From Deltaproteobacteria bacterium UBA5799 (GTDB lineage: Bacteria > Desulfobacterota > GWC2-55-46), in the NCBI GenBank assembly GCA_002418185.1, contig DIDN01000144.1:1-25559 (forward strand): 25,559 nt of DNA, given 5' to 3'. The notes below the pieces were generated by a model. That model had not been told where the DNA came from, made no database searches, and was given only the letters and a program-made list of their open reading frames with translations. Shown piece by piece: positions 1 to 7,703 of this stretch. The position numbers were made by a program, and so were the translations under genes. Position 1 is the stretch's first letter. The number at the start of each line of letters is the position of its first letter.

Positions 1-712
1 TCGCGCCCCTGGGCTCGTTATCCCTTATGTAGTCGGTTAAGAGGGCCGTGGTCTCGAAGTTGGGCCTCTGCTGCTCGGTTACAGAGTCCTTCGTAAGGTC
101 AACGACCGTCGAGGCGTCAATGTCGATATTGAGGAAGCCGCCGTCTATGGCCTCCTTTATGAGCTTCTTGAGACCCTCTATCTCCGCTCCCCTGTCCTGG
201 GCGTATTTCTTCGCGTTTATCTGGAAGTGGTCGCCCTGCAGGAATACCGGGCCCCTCCACCCCTCCTTTATGGCGGCTGCCAGGCAGCAGGCGGTGTATT
301 CGGCCGGCCTCTGCTCGGTGTACCCGATCTCGCTCTTTGCTATCTCGAATATGAATGTGCCGGAGTTGTTCCTCTGGGCCGACCTGAAGATTGCCCGGGC
401 AGTGTCGTACGTGAGGCCGCGGATGTTTATTGCAGGCACCGTGAGACCGGCGCATTCGCCCCTGCCCATGGCCTCGTAAAGGCCCTGTATGGAGGCGGAG
501 CGTATGCCGAGTCCCAGTGCGATGTACTTTATGAGCTTTCTCGAGGTGTCCCGCACCTCTTCGTTCGAGCTGAAGACGGCGCTGTATACGAGCCTGTCTA
601 TGACCGCCCCCCTTACGAGCTTTTCGTCAAGGACCTCGACGGCCCCCTCCCTGACCTCCTTCACGGCGCCCTTGAGGGCGTCATAGAGACTACCGATGGA
701 CTTGAACTCCAT
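1..712 (-). CDS. fba: Class II fructose-bisphosphate aldolase, 3' end cut by window edge
   Basis: The 237 visible codons (N-terminal part) match the large class II ketose-bisphosphate aldolase type, which reversibly cleaves fructose 1,6-bisphosphate to dihydroxyacetone phosphate and glyceraldehyde 3-phosphate using a divalent metal in the cytosol. Seen: TVPAINIRGLTYDTARA (about 91-107), FIFEIAKSEIGY (120-131), and QGDHFQ with D161-H162, the position expected for the catalytic Asp and a metal-binding His, then FLNIDIDAST (193-202). The start ATG at 712 is fixed by a strong AAAGGAGG at 720-727, eight bases upstream. No stop lies inside the window, so the gene continues past base 1. It has a 383-bp leader after the upstream kinase gene and is probably transcribed on its own. 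gap, pgk, tpiA and ppdK elsewhere in the window belong to the same pathway. Family assignment is fairly sure; tagatose-bisphosphate aldolase is the main alternative. Confidence 0.85.
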   Translation of the reverse strand, partial: MEFKSIGSLYDALKGAVKEVREGAVEVLDEKLVRGAVIDRLVYSAVFSSNEEVRDTSRKLIKYIALGLGIRSASIQGLYEAMGRGECAGLTVPAINIRGLTYDTARAIFRSAQRNNSGTFIFEIAKSEIGYTEQRPAEYTACCLAAAIKEGWRGPVFLQGDHFQINAKKYAQDRGAEIEGLKKLIKEAIDGGFLNIDIDASTVVDLTKDSVTEQQRPNFETTALLTDYIRDNEPRGA

Positions 713-1095
713 TGAAATACCTCCTTTCGCCGCTTCCGGTCGATCTGATTTGCAAGAATAATTTCGGGCCGGGCCCAGGACGGGATCGCTTCGGAAAAGC
801 ACCGTTAGAGCGCCTTCCCGCGGGAAGGGGTGACCCGAACAGGGCGCCCGTAAGGTGAGTCCGGGATGCCGCCCTGTCCCGTCCTTCTGAATTGTCGGAT
901 TTGCCGGGCTGGAAAGGCCTGCTCCAGGGGGAGCGATAAACTCCCCGCCCCTCAACCTTCTAACACGAATAGGCTTATTCCATCAAGGGGAGTTTACAAA
1001 GCCCGGAGCCTCTCGATGCGCGGCTTACGCAGGGTACGGTGGCCGGACCGGGCTTTTCACCACACAGTATAGCAGAAGAATTCCTGTTGGGAACG
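713..1095 (-). promoter_or_regulatory. Structured 383-bp leader upstream of the aldolase gene
   Basis: No credible gene lies here. On the minus strand an extended -10 (TGCTATACT, 1066-1074) sits just past the kinase stop; its -35 is poor. Downstream, in transcript order, are: AAAGCCCGG (1048-1056) with CCGGGCTTT (998-1006); TAAACTCCCC (987-996) with GGGGAGTTTA (937-946), the second of which can instead pair with CTCCCC (928-933); ACAGGGCG (870-877) with CGCCCTGT (839-846); and the palindrome CCTTCCCGCGGGAAGG (813-828). The strong aldolase ribosome site ends it. It does not match any riboswitch class I can recall (TPP, cobalamin, SAM, c-di-GMP, ZTP, fluoride, guanidine and Moco considered). 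It could be a long regulatory 5' UTR or an independent small RNA. Confidence 0.4.
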
Positions 1096-3453
1096 CTATT
1101 TCAGGAGTTCCATTGCGAGCTCGATGAGCCTTTTGGGTTCAAAGGGCTTCAAAACGCAGGGGCAGCCGCTCCCGGAAAGGAAGTCCTTGGCCTCCTGACT
1201 GAAGACGTCGCCGGTAAGGATTATGACCCTGTCCTTTAGGTATGCGTGCTTCTTGAGGATATTGTCATAGAGGTCGGTGCCGCCGTAGCCTGGCATCTTG
1301 AGGTCGGTGACGACAAGGGCCATTTTCTCCTTGTCGAGGATGTCCAGGGCCTCCCTGCCGTCCCTCGCGGTCTCAACGCCGAAGCCCTCCCTGGTGAAGA
1401 TGTCCTCGAGAGTCTCCCTTATGGACTTCTCGTCGTCCACTATGAGGACCTTTTTCCCCGAGGGCGCGGCAACGCCCGTCTCGGGGTGCTTGCCTGTCTT
1501 GCCGATCCATTGCGCCATCTCCACGACCGGGAGCTCGACCGTGACGACGGCCCCTCCCTCCTCGGGGCTCGTGATGTCTATGGAGCCGCCGTGCTCCGTG
1601 ACTATGCCGTGGGTTATGGAGAGGCCGAGGCCCGTGCCCTTGCCAACGTCCTTGGTGGTGAAGAACGGGTCGAAGACCTTGTGTATGACGTCCCTGGATA
1701 CCCCCGGCCCGTCGTCCTTGAAGGAGATGGCTATCCTTTTCCCCTCCACGCGCGTGGATATTTCAAGCCGTCCCTTTCCCTTCTTCGAGACCATCGCGTC
1801 TTCGGCGTTGTTTATGATGTTTATGAAGACCTGCTGCATCTGGAAGAGGTCGACCATGGTCCTCGGAAGCCCGTTCTCGAGCTTCAACGAGACCTGGATG
1901 TTGTTCGCCTTGAGCGAGTATTCCCTGAGCTCTATGGTGTGCCTTATTATCTCGTTTATGCTGTGGTACTCCCTCTCGGTCTTCTTGGCCCTTGCGAAGG
2001 TGAGGAGGTTCTGCACTATCTTCGCGGTCCGGAGCGACTCGTGGTATATCTTCCGGAGCTTGTCCTTTATGTCGTCGAGCTTCTTGTCCCCGGGTGTGTC
2101 CATGAGGATCTGGCTGAAGCCCATTATGCCCATGAGCGGGTTGTTGAGCTCGTGCGCGATCCCTGCGACGAGCTTTCCGAGGCTGGAGAGCTTCTCGGAG
2201 TGGAGGAGCTGCTCGCGCAGCAGCTTCTCGTGTGTTATGTCCCTCGCCACGTGCACGCTCGCCCAGACCCTTCCCTCGGAGTTGAAGACCGGGAAGGTCG
2301 TTATCTTGTAGCTCCCCTCGAATACCAGGTCGTCCACCTCGGCGTTCGCGACCTCGCCTGTGGCGAGGGTCCTCGAATGGGGGCACATCTCCTTCTGCTC
2401 GTGCCTGCAGTAGAGGAGCTGGTAGCACTTCCTGCCGATGAGCTCCTCGGGAGTTGAGTTGAACTTGCGGGCGAGCGCCTTGTTTATCTTTATTATCCTG
2501 TACTCGCTGTCGTGTATGGAGATGAGGTCCTGGATGGCGTCGAAGGTGGCGACCCACTCCTCCTTGCTCTTCATGACGAGGCCGAAGAGCTTGGTATTCT
2601 CCTCGGCCCTCCTCTCGAGCGAATCGAGCATGCTGTTGAAAGCCTTGGCCAGGTACCCTATCTCGTCCTCGGCCTCTACTTTTATCCGCTCGTTTATTCC
2701 GGCCTCGCCGTCCGCTATGCGCCTTATTATCTCGACGTTTTTCCTGATCGGCCCGGTTATGGACTTCCGTATGAGAAGCGAAAGCAGTATTCCGCCGACG
2801 CCTATTGCGAAAACCCCGGACAGTATCCACTGGTTCCTGCTCTGGGAGAGCATGGAGTACATGTCGGAAAGAGGGGTCCTTATGACCAGTATGCCCCTGG
2901 CGTCCTCGCTCGCATGGCAGCTCTTGCACTTGGGCTTCTTTTCGATGGGCTGGAGATAGGTGAATAGCGGCTCCTCTCCGCTCCTGTCTATGTAGTATAC
3001 CTCGCCCCTCTGCCAGTCGTCCCTGAACTTCGCCAGCGCGTCCCTGAACTCCGGGATGCCTATGCCCCTCGCCTGGTTGTGCTCCAGGTCGAGGTGTCCG
3101 GCCAGCCATTCCGGATGGACCTCGCCGAACTCCTTCTCGACGGCCCTGATTGTCTTCAGGTCCTTGAAGGCCTCTTCAGTGCCGTTGCTCCTGACGATGT
3201 AGACGCTCTCTATGCCGGACGTCTTGCTCAGCGAGTTTATCAGGTGGCGCGCGAGGTCCGCACGCTCCTCTATCATGTCCTCGTAGATGGCCGTGAGTAT
3301 GGGCTGGGCCATGAACCGGGACGCACGGAGCTTCTCCTCCAGGAGCTCCCTTTCCTTGTTGCTGATTTCCCAGTATATGGAGATGACGACGCCGACCGAG
3401 ATGAGCCCGATGATTAGGACGAGTATCCTGGAATGTAGGCTTTTCTTGAGCAT
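1096..3453 (-). CDS. Hybrid sensor histidine kinase with heme-c-type CxxCH periplasmic domain, PAS and receiver
   Basis: A 785-residue membrane-bound hybrid kinase. Domain order: TM1 (about 10-28); extracytoplasmic domain (29-208) resembling the DUF3365/Tll0287-type heme sensor group, with CKSCH at 176-180, a c-type heme attachment motif; TM2 (209-228); HAMP (229-281); PAS (about 300-410) with cysteines C343, C349 and C357; dimerisation domain with H-box GIAHELNNPL (H434); ATPase domain with N-box around N545-N549, DDGPGV (580-585) and GKGTGLGLS (604-612); C-terminal receiver (667-785) with D673-D674, phosphoacceptor D717, T747 and K769. Such kinases autophosphorylate on His and pass phosphate to their own receiver. 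The heme suggests redox or gas/ligand sensing (inference). No separate response regulator or output gene lies next to it. No good Shine-Dalgarno is seen, but the start is supported by MLKKS preceding TM1. Confidence 0.93.
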   Translation of the reverse strand: MLKKSLHSRILVLIIGLISVGVVISIYWEISNKERELLEEKLRASRFMAQPILTAIYEDMIEERADLARHLINSLSKTSGIESVYIVRSNGTEEAFKDLKTIRAVEKEFGEVHPEWLAGHLDLEHNQARGIGIPEFRDALAKFRDDWQRGEVYYIDRSGEEPLFTYLQPIEKKPKCKSCHASEDARGILVIRTPLSDMYSMLSQSRNQWILSGVFAIGVGGILLSLLIRKSITGPIRKNVEIIRRIADGEAGINERIKVEAEDEIGYLAKAFNSMLDSLERRAEENTKLFGLVMKSKEEWVATFDAIQDLISIHDSEYRIIKINKALARKFNSTPEELIGRKCYQLLYCRHEQKEMCPHSRTLATGEVANAEVDDLVFEGSYKITTFPVFNSEGRVWASVHVARDITHEKLLREQLLHSEKLSSLGKLVAGIAHELNNPLMGIMGFSQILMDTPGDKKLDDIKDKLRKIYHESLRTAKIVQNLLTFARAKKTEREYHSINEIIRHTIELREYSLKANNIQVSLKLENGLPRTMVDLFQMQQVFINIINNAEDAMVSKKGKGRLEISTRVEGKRIAISFKDDGPGVSRDVIHKVFDPFFTTKDVGKGTGLGLSITHGIVTEHGGSIDITSPEEGGAVVTVELPVVEMAQWIGKTGKHPETGVAAPSGKKVLIVDDEKSIRETLEDIFTREGFGVETARDGREALDILDKEKMALVVTDLKMPGYGGTDLYDNILKKHAYLKDRVIILTGDVFSQEAKDFLSGSGCPCVLKPFEPKRLIELAMELLK

Positions 3454-3565
3454 ACCACTGCAGCAGCGCTTGGATTAGGCGTAACGGACCCGGAGGCCGT
3501 CTTCGGGCCGGGCTTCAGGCGCGCACTCTCGCGGCAATGCCGCTGGTGCCCGCACCTCTTTTTTT

Positions 3566-3577
3566 CAGGATATCCTG
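3566..3577. promoter_or_regulatory. 12-bp perfect palindrome in the gpsA-kinase intergenic region
   Basis: CAGGATATCCTG reads the same on both strands and lies 112 bp upstream of the kinase start in a 209-bp gap. It sits beside an A/T tract, with a TAAAAT-like -10 candidate further upstream near 3600. It could be an operator for a dimeric regulator. This is a single site with no second copy noticed nearby, so chance is possible. Confidence 0.25.
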
Positions 3578-3662
3578 TCTTATCGGACGAAAGCCGGAAT
3601 ATTTTAGCCCATTTTGCACGGGCCGGGTAGAAAAAAAACGGGAAACGAGGAGGGAACAGAAG

Positions 3663-4658
3663 CTACTCGCCCTTGAGCTCGCGGCCCATGAGGTCGAGGA
3701 CGGCTTCTTTGGGCTGCTTTCCTTCGTAAATAACGCTGTATACCGCCTCGGCAATGGGCATCTCGACCCCGTTTCGGGAAGCAAGCTCCCTTGCCGCACG
3801 CGAGGTCTTGACGCCTTCGGCGACATCGAGCATGCGCCCGGTTATATCGCCTATGGACTCGCCTTTACCTATGGCGACGCCGACCGAATAGTTCCTGCTC
3901 AACGGCCCGGTGCAGGTGAGGACCAGGTCCCCGAGACCCGAAAGGCCCGAAAAGGTCTCCCTCCGGGCGCCGAGCCTGACGCCAAGCCGGGCCATCTCGG
4001 CAAGCCCCCTCGTAATGAGCGCGGCCCTGGCGTTGTGGCCGAGCCCGAGCCCGTCGGATATGCCGGAGGCTATGGCAACGACGTTCTTCAGGGCCCCGCC
4101 GAGCTCGACTCCGGTCGTGTCGTCGTTCGTATATACCCTGAAATAGCCGGTGGAGAACTCTTCCTGCGCCCTCTGGGCGGCTTCCGGGGAAGCGGAGGCT
4201 GCGGTCAGGGCGGCAGGGAGCATGCGGCTCACTTCCTTCGCGAACGAGGGGCCGGAAAGGACCGCAAAGGAGAAGTCCTTGCCTGAAAGGACTTCCGAGA
4301 TGACTCCGTTCGGCGTCTTGAGGCCCCCTTCCTCTATGCCCTTTGTGGCGCTTACTATGAGCGCGCCGTCTTTTATGAAGCCCCTGGCCCCGGAGAAAAC
4401 GCCCCTCAAGCCGTGGGAAGGCACTACGCTTACGATGAAATCCGAGCTGTCCAGGGCCTCTTTGATGCTCGTGAAGGGGGTTATGCCGGCAGATAGCTCC
4501 ACCCCCGGCAGATACATGCTGTTTTCGCGCCTTTCGGCGATGGAGGCCCTGACCTCCTCCTCCCTTGCCCAGAGGCTTACCTCTTTGCCCTTGAGCGCCA
4601 GCACCTGTGCGAGCGTTGTCCCCCAGCTCCCTGCCCCGAGAACCGTAATCCGTCCCAT
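3663..4658 (-). CDS. gpsA: Glycerol-3-phosphate dehydrogenase [NAD(P)+]
   Basis: Cytosolic enzyme reducing dihydroxyacetone phosphate to sn-glycerol 3-phosphate, the backbone precursor of membrane phospholipids. At 331 residues it is the usual family length. Seen: N-terminal Rossmann motif GAGSWG (8-13), SGPSFAKEV (135-143), and GGALKNVVAIASGISDGLG with the catalytic lysine at K191. The C-terminal helical domain contains GLSGLGDLVLTCT (238-250). The start has AAAGGA about 11 bases upstream. The gene lies 226 bp downstream of gyrA with a palindromic repeat element between them, so it may have its own promoter or depend on read-through from gyrA. Its substrate links it to the triose-phosphate genes tpiA, gap and fba. 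Identification is firm. Confidence 0.97.
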   Translation of the reverse strand: MGRITVLGAGSWGTTLAQVLALKGKEVSLWAREEEVRASIAERRENSMYLPGVELSAGITPFTSIKEALDSSDFIVSVVPSHGLRGVFSGARGFIKDGALIVSATKGIEEGGLKTPNGVISEVLSGKDFSFAVLSGPSFAKEVSRMLPAALTAASASPEAAQRAQEEFSTGYFRVYTNDDTTGVELGGALKNVVAIASGISDGLGLGHNARAALITRGLAEMARLGVRLGARRETFSGLSGLGDLVLTCTGPLSRNYSVGVAIGKGESIGDITGRMLDVAEGVKTSRAARELASRNGVEMPIAEAVYSVIYEGKQPKEAVLDLMGRELKGE

Positions 4659-4744
4659 CAGCCCCGTCCTTTCAAGGCCTTCTCAGCCATGCTCAAGGCC
4701 CTTACGCCGGCCCGCCTTCTGCTTGAAAATTTCTTTCTAATTCA

Positions 4745-4873
4745 GGCTGCTCCAAAAAGCTCCAGATGCGAGGCCCCATTAGGAACAGGGGAGCAAGGAC
4801 TGAGGCGTACTTTCGTGTACGCCGGAGTGTCAAGCGACGTGGCCTTCAACGGAGAACGACTTTTTCAGCAGCC
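4745..4873. repeat. Palindromic dispersed-repeat-like element just after gyrA
   Basis: Outer arms GGCTGCTCCAAAAAG (4745-4759) and CTTTTTCAGCAGCC (4860-4873) pair with few mismatches. At the centre GGCGTAC (4804-4810) and GTACGCC (4817-4823) are perfectly complementary around TTTCGT. The element starts 11 bp past the gyrA stop and fills most of the gyrA-gpsA gap. From memory, the same architecture (GGCTGCT..AAAA arms, a central GTAC..GTAC, arms ending TTTTTCAGCAGCC) recurs as a non-coding repeat after genes in Geobacter-like genomes. Only one copy is in this window, so its repeat status cannot be proven here. It may serve as a terminator or mRNA 3' stabiliser, or be a non-autonomous mobile element. 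Confidence 0.65.
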
Positions 4874-4884
4874 CGTCAAGCGGC

Positions 4885-7329
4885 TCACTCCTCTTCCTCC
4901 TCGCCTGAGTCGTCCTTCTCGGCGATCGGGGCCATTCCGGTTATGTGCTCGCCTTTTTCTATGTCCATGAGCTTCACGCCCTGGGTGTTCCTGCCTATGA
5001 CCGTGACGTCCTTCATGGCTATCCTTATTATCTTCCCTGAGCTGGTGGATATCATGAGCTCGTCCGAGTCGGTCACCTTGACGATGCCGGCGACCGGCCC
5101 GTTCTTATCCGTTATCTTGATGTTTATTAGGCCGCTGCCGCCCCGGCCCTGGCCGCGGTACTCGGCGAATTCGGTCCTCTTGCCGTAGCCGTTCCCGGTG
5201 ACGGTAAGGACTGTCGAGTTCTCCTCGACAATCTCCATGGAGACCACGCTGTCGCCCTCGCCGAGCCTTATTCCCTTTACTCCCCTGGCCTGGCGCCCCA
5301 TCTCCCTCACCTCGTCCTCGTTGAACCTTATGGCCTGGCCGAGGCGGGTACCCAGGAAGATGTCTGACTTCCCGTCGGTCAGGCGGGCGGCGATGAGGCT
5401 GTCGCCCTTGTCGAGGCTCACTGCGATGAGCCCGCCCGAGCGTATGTGGGAGAAGCTCATGAGGTCGGACTTCTTGACGACGCCGTGGGCGGTCGCCATT
5501 GTTATGAAGTTCTCTTCCTTGAACTCGCGGACAGGGAGGAAAGCGGTTATGTGCTCTCCCTGGGCGATGTTCAGGATGTTCACTATGGCCTTGCCCTTGG
5601 CGGCCCTGCCGGCCTGGGGTATGTCGTAGACCTTGAGGGAATAGGCCTTGCCCTTGTCCGTGAAGAAGAGGATGTAGCTGTGGGTCGAGGCTATGAAGAG
5701 GTTCGATACGAAGTCCTCTTCCTTGGTGGTCATGCCCGTCTTCCCCTTGCCGCCCCGCTTCTGGATCTTGAAGAGGCTCGTGGGGTTCCTCTTTATGTAG
5801 CCGCCGCTCGTTATGGTGACGACCATGTCCTCTTCCGCGATGATGTCCTCGAGGGTTATCTCCCCGGCCTCGTCGACTATCTGGGTCCTCCGGGCGCCGC
5901 CGAACCGCTCCCTTATGTCCTTCAATTCGTCGACGACGACGCCCATGAGGAGCTTTTCGCTCGCGAGCCTCTCCTCGAGCGTCTTTATGAGCTTCAATAC
6001 CTCCCTGTACTCCTCGATTATCTTGTCCCTTTCGAGGGCGGTGAGCCTCTGGAGCCTCATGTCCAGGATGGCCTGGGCCTGTATCTCCGAGAGCTTGAAG
6101 TCCCTGACGAGCCCTGCCTTTGCCTCCTGCGGGCTCTTCGATGCGCGTATGAGCTTTATGACCGCGTCCAGGTTGTCGAGGGCGATCTTCAAGCCCTCCA
6201 ATATGTGGGCCCGCTCCCGCGCCTTCCTTAGCTCGAATACGGTCCTCCTCGCCACCACCTCTTTTCTGAACCGGACGAACTCCTTGAGGAGCTGGCCCAG
6301 GGAAAGGACCCTGGGCTGGCCGTCGACTATGGCGAGGTTTATTATGCCGAAGGAGGTCTTCATCTGGGTGTGGTGGTAGAGGTTGTTGAGGATGACCTCC
6401 GCGACCTCGTCCTTCTTTAATTCCACCACTATCCTCATGCCCTCGCGGTCGCTCTCGTCCCGGACGTCGGAGATGCCCTCGACCCTCTTTTCGCGCACGA
6501 GCTCGGCGATGCTCTCTATGAGCCTGGACTTGTTGACCTGGTATGGTATCTCGGTTATGACTATGGACTGGCGTCCGGTCCGGGGGTTTTTCTCGATGCT
6601 CGCCTTGGCGCGGAGCTGCAGCACCCCCCTGCCGGTCTCGTACGCGTCCCTTATGCCCTTTCTGCCGCTTATGAAGCCGGCTGTCGGGAAGTCCGGGCCC
6701 GGGACGATCTGCATGAGCTCCTTTACCGTTGCGTCCGGCTTGCCGATTATGTAGATGAGCGCGTCGATTATCTCCGAGAGGTTGTGGGGCGGCATGTTGG
6801 TGGCCATGCCTACGGCTATGCCGGATGAGCCGTTCACCAGGAGGCAGGGGAAGGCGGCCGGGAGGACGACCGGCTCCTTCAGGGACTCGTCATAGTTCGG
6901 CTGGAAATCGACGGTCTCCTTCTCGATGTCCTTCAGGAGCTCGCTTGCGAGCTTCGCCATCCTGACTTCCGTGTACCTCATGGCCGCCGGCGGGTCCCCG
7001 TCTATGGAGCCGAAATTGCCCTGGCCGTCGATGAGCGGATACCTGAGCGAGAAGTCCTGCACCATCCTCGTTATGGCGTCGTAGACCGCGGAATCGCCGT
7101 GGGGGTGGTACTTGCCGATGACGTCTCCGACCACGCGGGCGGACTTCTTGTAGGGCTTGTTCCATTCTACGCCCATCTCGTGCATGGCGTAGAGTATCCT
7201 CCTGTGGACCGGCTTAAGGCCGTCCCTCACGTCGGGAAGCGCCCTGCCGATGATTACCGACATGGCGTAGTCCAGGTAGGACTTCTTCATTTCGTCTTCT
7301 ATATAGACCGGTCTTTGCTCCTGTGCCAT
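4885..7329 (-). CDS. gyrA: DNA gyrase subunit A
   Basis: Breaks and rejoins DNA in the A2B2 gyrase complex that introduces negative supercoils. The 814 residues match the family. Seen: MKKSYLDYAMSVIIGRALPD near the N-terminus; the quinolone-region sequence GKYHPHGDSAVYD (72-84) with S80 and D84 in the sensitive-type state; catalytic Y119 in AAMRYTEVR; and a C-terminal beta-pinwheel domain opened by the GyrA box QKRGGKG (523-529), which favours gyrase over topoisomerase IV ParC. The tail is acidic (ends EEEEE). The frame extends 30 codons upstream, but the start at 7329 (MAQEQRPVYIEDEMK) fits homologues and follows AGGAGAG. A consensus promoter lies at 7460-7489. gyrB is not in the window. Confidence 0.97.
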   Translation of the reverse strand: MAQEQRPVYIEDEMKKSYLDYAMSVIIGRALPDVRDGLKPVHRRILYAMHEMGVEWNKPYKKSARVVGDVIGKYHPHGDSAVYDAITRMVQDFSLRYPLIDGQGNFGSIDGDPPAAMRYTEVRMAKLASELLKDIEKETVDFQPNYDESLKEPVVLPAAFPCLLVNGSSGIAVGMATNMPPHNLSEIIDALIYIIGKPDATVKELMQIVPGPDFPTAGFISGRKGIRDAYETGRGVLQLRAKASIEKNPRTGRQSIVITEIPYQVNKSRLIESIAELVREKRVEGISDVRDESDREGMRIVVELKKDEVAEVILNNLYHHTQMKTSFGIINLAIVDGQPRVLSLGQLLKEFVRFRKEVVARRTVFELRKARERAHILEGLKIALDNLDAVIKLIRASKSPQEAKAGLVRDFKLSEIQAQAILDMRLQRLTALERDKIIEEYREVLKLIKTLEERLASEKLLMGVVVDELKDIRERFGGARRTQIVDEAGEITLEDIIAEEDMVVTITSGGYIKRNPTSLFKIQKRGGKGKTGMTTKEEDFVSNLFIASTHSYILFFTDKGKAYSLKVYDIPQAGRAAKGKAIVNILNIAQGEHITAFLPVREFKEENFITMATAHGVVKKSDLMSFSHIRSGGLIAVSLDKGDSLIAARLTDGKSDIFLGTRLGQAIRFNEDEVREMGRQARGVKGIRLGEGDSVVSMEIVEENSTVLTVTGNGYGKRTEFAEYRGQGRGGSGLINIKITDKNGPVAGIVKVTDSDELMISTSSGKIIRIAMKDVTVIGRNTQGVKLMDIEKGEHITGMAPIAEKDDSGEEEEE

Positions 7330-7336
7330 CTCTCCT
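7330..7336 (-). promoter_or_regulatory. Ribosome binding site deciding the gyrA start
   Basis: AGGAGAG abuts the ATG at 7329, giving a purine-rich GAAAGAGGAGAG run. It supports this start over the in-frame ATG 90 bases upstream, whose extra N-terminal residues do not look like GyrA. Confidence 0.6.
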
Positions 7337-7459
7337 CTTTCCTGAAAGATAATCTGGTGTATGAAAATACCCGGAATACCCGCCGAAAGGCCCGAAAACC
7401 GGGGCTTTCCCGGGTGCAAGGCGTGAAAATAGGGTGTATACTTAAATGGTCAATATTAA

Positions 7460-7489
7460 ATAATACCGAAGGTTTCGCAAGTGTGTCAA
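7460..7489 (-). promoter_or_regulatory. Sigma-70-type promoter for gyrA
   Basis: On the minus strand TTGACA (7484-7489) and TATTAT (7460-7465) are separated by 18 bp, five of six matches to the -10 consensus and a perfect -35. Transcription would begin near 7453, giving a leader of about 125 bases. That leader includes a hairpin with arms GAAAGCCCCG and CGGGCCTTTC (one mismatch) around 7383-7407. Confidence 0.7.
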
Positions 7490-7703
7490 GGAGTTTAACA
7501 GTTCACCCGGCGCTGTCCTGGCCAGAGCTTTTTATGACGTTTTTACCCGTTTTTTAATGACATTCCTGTTTAATTTTGCTAATCTTTCTATTTTGAATCC
7601 GGAACCGCCTTGAAGGCTCCTGGAGAACTCCGGGGCGGGTTCCCCTCCAGCTGACAGCGACTCTTTTTAGGTAACCTCGACATATACCGGAGGACATTTT
7701 TCT
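7490..7703 (+). promoter_or_regulatory. ppdK upstream region with hairpin leader
   Basis: This is the ppdK side of the 374-bp divergent gap with gyrA. It is A/T-rich to about 7600, with no clear consensus promoter. An imperfect hairpin follows: GGAACCGCC (7601-7609) with GGCGGGTTCC (7634-7643, one bulge). An alternative pairing is CTGGAG (7620-7625) with CTCCAG (7645-7650). The ribosome site CCGGAGGAC lies 10 bases before the ATG. No gene is seen. Confidence 0.35.

Noticed and set aside
780..880. GGGGTGACCCGA resembling a loop of RNase P RNA, and a riboswitch-like leader
   Set aside because: The other conserved RNase P segments are absent and no known riboswitch core could be matched; kept only as an unassigned structured leader.
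1246..2457. Open frame of about 400 codons on the plus strand opposite the kinase gene
   Set aside because: It lies wholly antisense to a well-supported gene; GC-rich codon bias creates such frames, and the translation has no domain or suitable ribosome site.
7330..7419. Upstream in-frame ATG giving gyrA 30 extra residues
   Set aside because: The extra residues do not resemble GyrA; the downstream ATG has a ribosome site and the family N-terminus.
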